Below are positions 6,145-8,575 of a DNA stretch of 8,575 nucleotides, piece after piece. The stretch's first letter is position 1; every line of letters starts with the position of its first letter. Under the pieces are notes generated by a model. The model was given only the letters and a program-made list of their open reading frames with translations. It was not told the origin of the DNA and made no database searches. A program made the position numbers and the translations under genes. Source of the stretch: Euryarchaeota archaeon UBA561 (GTDB taxonomy: Archaea; Thermoplasmatota; Poseidoniia; Poseidoniales; Poseidoniaceae); NCBI GenBank assembly GCA_002502295.1, contig DANX01000007.1, forward strand, positions 1-8,575. Reading direction: 5' to 3'.

Positions 6145-8575
6145 ATGCCTAAGATTGTCTATTTGGATTCCCCTATGGAATCTGAACCTTTGTACGAGCG
6201 GTTGTGTCCGCCGGTCCGTGCGTGGTTTAGGGACAAATTCCCAGATTTTACCCGGCCCCAAAAATTGGCCATACCTGCCATCATGGACAAGCAACATCTC
6301 CTCCTGTGCTCTCCGACGGGCTCGGGTAAAACGCTGACGGCTTTCTTGACCGTGATTGACCAGCTCGTCCGTCTTGCGCTGGACAAAAAGTTGGAGAAAA
6401 AAGTCCACGCCATTTACATCTCACCCATCAAAGCACTTGCCAATGACATCCAGCGCAACCTCATCGGACCATTGAACGAAATCACAGAAAATTACCTTCC
6501 CGATAGAGCACAGGAGATACGGGTCGGCCTTCGAACCGGTGACACATCCCAATCCGATCGCCAAAAGATGCTAAGAAAACCGCCACACATCCTCATCACT
6601 ACACCAGAAAGTTTGGCCATCGCTATCACCTCGCCCCGTTTCCAACCGATCGTCAGTGAAGTAGAATACATGATCATCGACGAATTGCACTCAATGGTTT
6701 CAACGAAGCGTGGCGTTCACCTTTCGTTGACCCTTTCCATGCTCGACTCCCTGCTCAAAAACCCCGTTCAGAGGATTGGAATCTCCGCCACAATGGAACC
6801 CCTTGAAACCGTCGCTGAATACCTCGTTAGCAGCGACGATAGGGAGGCGAGAGGTCAGCCAACCTCCGTTTCGATCGCGAAAATATCTGGTTCGAGGGAA
6901 CTTGATCTTGACATCCTCATCACACATCCGAAATTCAGTGATTTATCGATGGTTAAATTGCTGGAATACAACATCGAGGCGATTGCTGATCTCATCAGTG
7001 CCCATACAACCACGTTGGTCTTTGCCAACACGAGAAAAATGACGGAAACCATCGTCCAGAAACTGCGTCCGTTCCTCGGTGATTTGGTCGCTGGACACCA
7101 TGGAAGCATGGACAAAAACATCCGGCTTGATGTGGAAAAGAAATTGAAATACGGCCATCTACGGGCAGTCGTCACCTCTTCATCGCTCGAGATGGGAATT
7201 GACATCGGTTCGGTGGACTTGGTTCTCCAAGTAGGAAGTCCAGGCGATATTGCGACTGCACTCCAACGTATAGGGCGAGCCGGCCACCACGTCGGGGGTA
7301 TTCCTCGTGCTCGGTTTTTGCCGACAAGTGTGGACGATCTCATTGAGCTGGCTGCCCTTCAGGCTGCTATTCAAACCGGTGACATGGACCGTCTTGATTT
7401 TCCTCAAAATTGCCTCGATGTGGTCGCCCAGTTCATCATCGGTTTGGTCATTATCAACGAACTTGATATCGATGAGGCCTACGAAGTGATCGTCAATTCC
7501 TGGTCGTATCGAAATTTCAAATACGACGATTTTATTGAAGTTCTTGATATGTTGGAAGAGGAACGTCGCATTTGGATCGACTGGGAAGAGAACATATTCG
7601 GAAAGCGCGGTTATTCCAGGATGATTTACTACACCAACATCGGGACGATTGCACCCGACAACTCCTATCTTGTGTTCAACGCAGAGGGGTCGATTCTCGG
7701 GAAGTTATCCGGTTCCTTTGTATCGAATTTACGCACGAGTGACGTGATTCTTCTTGGTGGTTCAACCTACCGCGTGACCAACATCCAAGGCACCCGTGTG
7801 AACGTCACCAGCGTGACGGGTCATCGTCCCACGATTCCGTCTTGGTCCGGAGAAGCAAGGAGCCGGAGTCGCGAGTTATCACAGGCCCTGCTGGATCTTA
7901 TTGGACACTGCATCGTTGCTCTGCGCAGAGAACAAGACCCCCGCATGCTGCTGAGTGATGTTTACGGTCTTTCCAACGAAGTATCAAATGCCATCGCACG
8001 CCATCTCGAAGAGCACTCTTTGGATTCATTCCAAGTTCCTGATTCACGCCGAATTCTCGTGGAACAAGTCATTTCAGGTTCGTTCCCAACGTACATGATC
8101 ACCACGTGTCGCGGCCGAGGTTTCAACACTGCACTGGGCTACTTCATGGCCGGTTTGGCCGAAGCAAACAACATCGCAGTCATTGAGATGTCATTTGACG
8201 AAAATGGCCTCCTTCTCAAAACATCACACGAAGTGGACCCGGGTGAAATGTACACGGCTTTCCGTGAAAACAATCACCTCGATGTGATCGAGCGCTACAT
8301 CATCAACACTCAGATTTTTGCGAAACGATTCCGAGAAGTATCCGGTCGTTCCTTAATCATCCCCAAACGAATGGGGGCCGAAGAAATCAGCCCTCAACAA
8401 TTCCAACAACGAGCAGAAGCCTTGCTTCAGAAGCACCGAACGATGGAGAGCAGTTTGTTGATGCGGGAAGCCAAGAGTGAAATCATGTTTGGAGACATTG
8501 ACCTCATTGGTCTGGAACATTTCCTCACGGCTTGCGTTTCAGGCGATGCCCGCATCGTTCACACGAAGGTGGTTG
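6145..8575 (+). CDS. lhr: Lhr-type DEAD/DEAH-box ATP-dependent helicase, 3'-truncated
   Basis: Superfamily 2 helicase of the Lhr (large helicase-related) group, ATP-driven 3'-to-5' translocases in DNA repair and possibly RNA/DNA hybrid processing. The frame is open to the right edge, with 810 residues visible. Motifs in order: Q-motif region FTRPQKLAIPAI (35-46), motif I SPTGSGKT (56-63), Ia YISPIKAL (91-98), Ib TTPESL (152-157), motif II DELH (179-182), motif III SAT (214-216), motif IV LVFANTR (291-297) then HHGS (318-321), motif V TSSSLEMGIDIG (344-355) and motif VI QRIGRAGH (374-381). Beyond the two RecA domains lie a winged-helix-like region and the Lhr-specific domain with IPSWSGE (564-570), matching the family's hPxWxGE element. 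The last visible segment, EIMFGDIDLIGLEHFL (779-794), resembles the end of the Lhr core, so perhaps 50-100 residues are missing if this is a core-only protein. It has its own TATA box and SD, so it is probably transcribed independently of the reductase gene. Confidence 0.94.
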   Translation, partial: MPKIVYLDSPMESEPLYERLCPPVRAWFRDKFPDFTRPQKLAIPAIMDKQHLLLCSPTGSGKTLTAFLTVIDQLVRLALDKKLEKKVHAIYISPIKALANDIQRNLIGPLNEITENYLPDRAQEIRVGLRTGDTSQSDRQKMLRKPPHILITTPESLAIAITSPRFQPIVSEVEYMIIDELHSMVSTKRGVHLSLTLSMLDSLLKNPVQRIGISATMEPLETVAEYLVSSDDREARGQPTSVSIAKISGSRELDLDILITHPKFSDLSMVKLLEYNIEAIADLISAHTTTLVFANTRKMTETIVQKLRPFLGDLVAGHHGSMDKNIRLDVEKKLKYGHLRAVVTSSSLEMGIDIGSVDLVLQVGSPGDIATALQRIGRAGHHVGGIPRARFLPTSVDDLIELAALQAAIQTGDMDRLDFPQNCLDVVAQFIIGLVIINELDIDEAYEVIVNSWSYRNFKYDDFIEVLDMLEEERRIWIDWEENIFGKRGYSRMIYYTNIGTIAPDNSYLVFNAEGSILGKLSGSFVSNLRTSDVILLGGSTYRVTNIQGTRVNVTSVTGHRPTIPSWSGEARSRSRELSQALLDLIGHCIVALRREQDPRMLLSDVYGLSNEVSNAIARHLEEHSLDSFQVPDSRRILVEQVISGSFPTYMITTCRGRGFNTALGYFMAGLAEANNIAVIEMSFDENGLLLKTSHEVDPGEMYTAFRENNHLDVIERYIINTQIFAKRFREVSGRSLIIPKRMGAEEISPQQFQQRAEALLQKHRTMESSLLMREAKSEIMFGDIDLIGLEHFLTACVSGDARIVHTKVV

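Noticed and set aside
6855..7343. 162-codon minus-strand open frame
   Set aside because: It lies wholly inside the lhr helicase core (motifs IV-VI on the other strand). Its translation is Ser/Arg/Trp-rich with no recognisable domain, typical of an antisense shadow.
1..8575. Search for CRISPR arrays, insertion sequences, tRNA/rRNA genes or defence modules
   Set aside because: I saw no spaced direct-repeat arrays, terminal inverted repeats, transposase motifs or cloverleaf-like sequences. The coding density leaves only short spacers.

Overview
The window reads as ordinary, densely packed archaeal chromosome. The domain call rests on an archaeal/eukaryal-type clamp-loader large subunit (RfcL), an archaeal/eukaryal-type homodimeric glycyl-tRNA synthetase, a geranylgeranyl-reductase-family flavoprotein (archaeal lipid saturation), an Lhr-type helicase, and a textbook archaeal TATA element (TTTATATG) before the helicase gene. 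Moderate GC, very short spacers and somewhat divergent protein sequences suggest a streamlined euryarchaeal/Thermoplasmatota-type organism. A marine Poseidoniales (Marine Group II) genome is my best guess, but this is inference, not proof.

Layout: (1) 1-1152, plus strand: the C-terminal ~383 residues of a TrkH/KtrB-type potassium transporter, cut by the left edge. (2) 1149-4785, minus strand: a likely three-gene cluster in transcription order glyS (glycyl-tRNA synthetase), a 107-residue zinc-ribbon/two-helix membrane protein of unknown function, and rfcL. The stop codons of trkH and rfcL interlock on four bases (TTAG, 1149-1152). (3) 4786-4906: a 121-bp divergent spacer that must hold the start signals for glyS (leftward) and the reductase (rightward). 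(4) 4907-6010, plus strand: the geranylgeranyl-reductase-family gene. (5) 6011-6144: a 134-bp spacer with a weak 3'-end signal, a strong TATA box centred in an imperfect dyad, and a good Shine-Dalgarno sequence. (6) 6145 to the right edge, plus strand: an Lhr-type superfamily 2 helicase, 810 residues visible and still open.

The genes are mostly housekeeping: potassium uptake, clamp loading in replication, tRNA charging, isoprenoid lipid reduction, and nucleic-acid unwinding or repair. No mobile element, CRISPR array, tRNA, rRNA or toxin-antitoxin pair is visible. I see no convincing new multi-gene system. The points most worth following are the uncharacterised zinc-ribbon membrane protein between glyS and rfcL, the enlarged loop in the RfcL ATPase domain, and the dyad over the lhr TATA box. 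No stretch longer than 300 bases lacks a gene.
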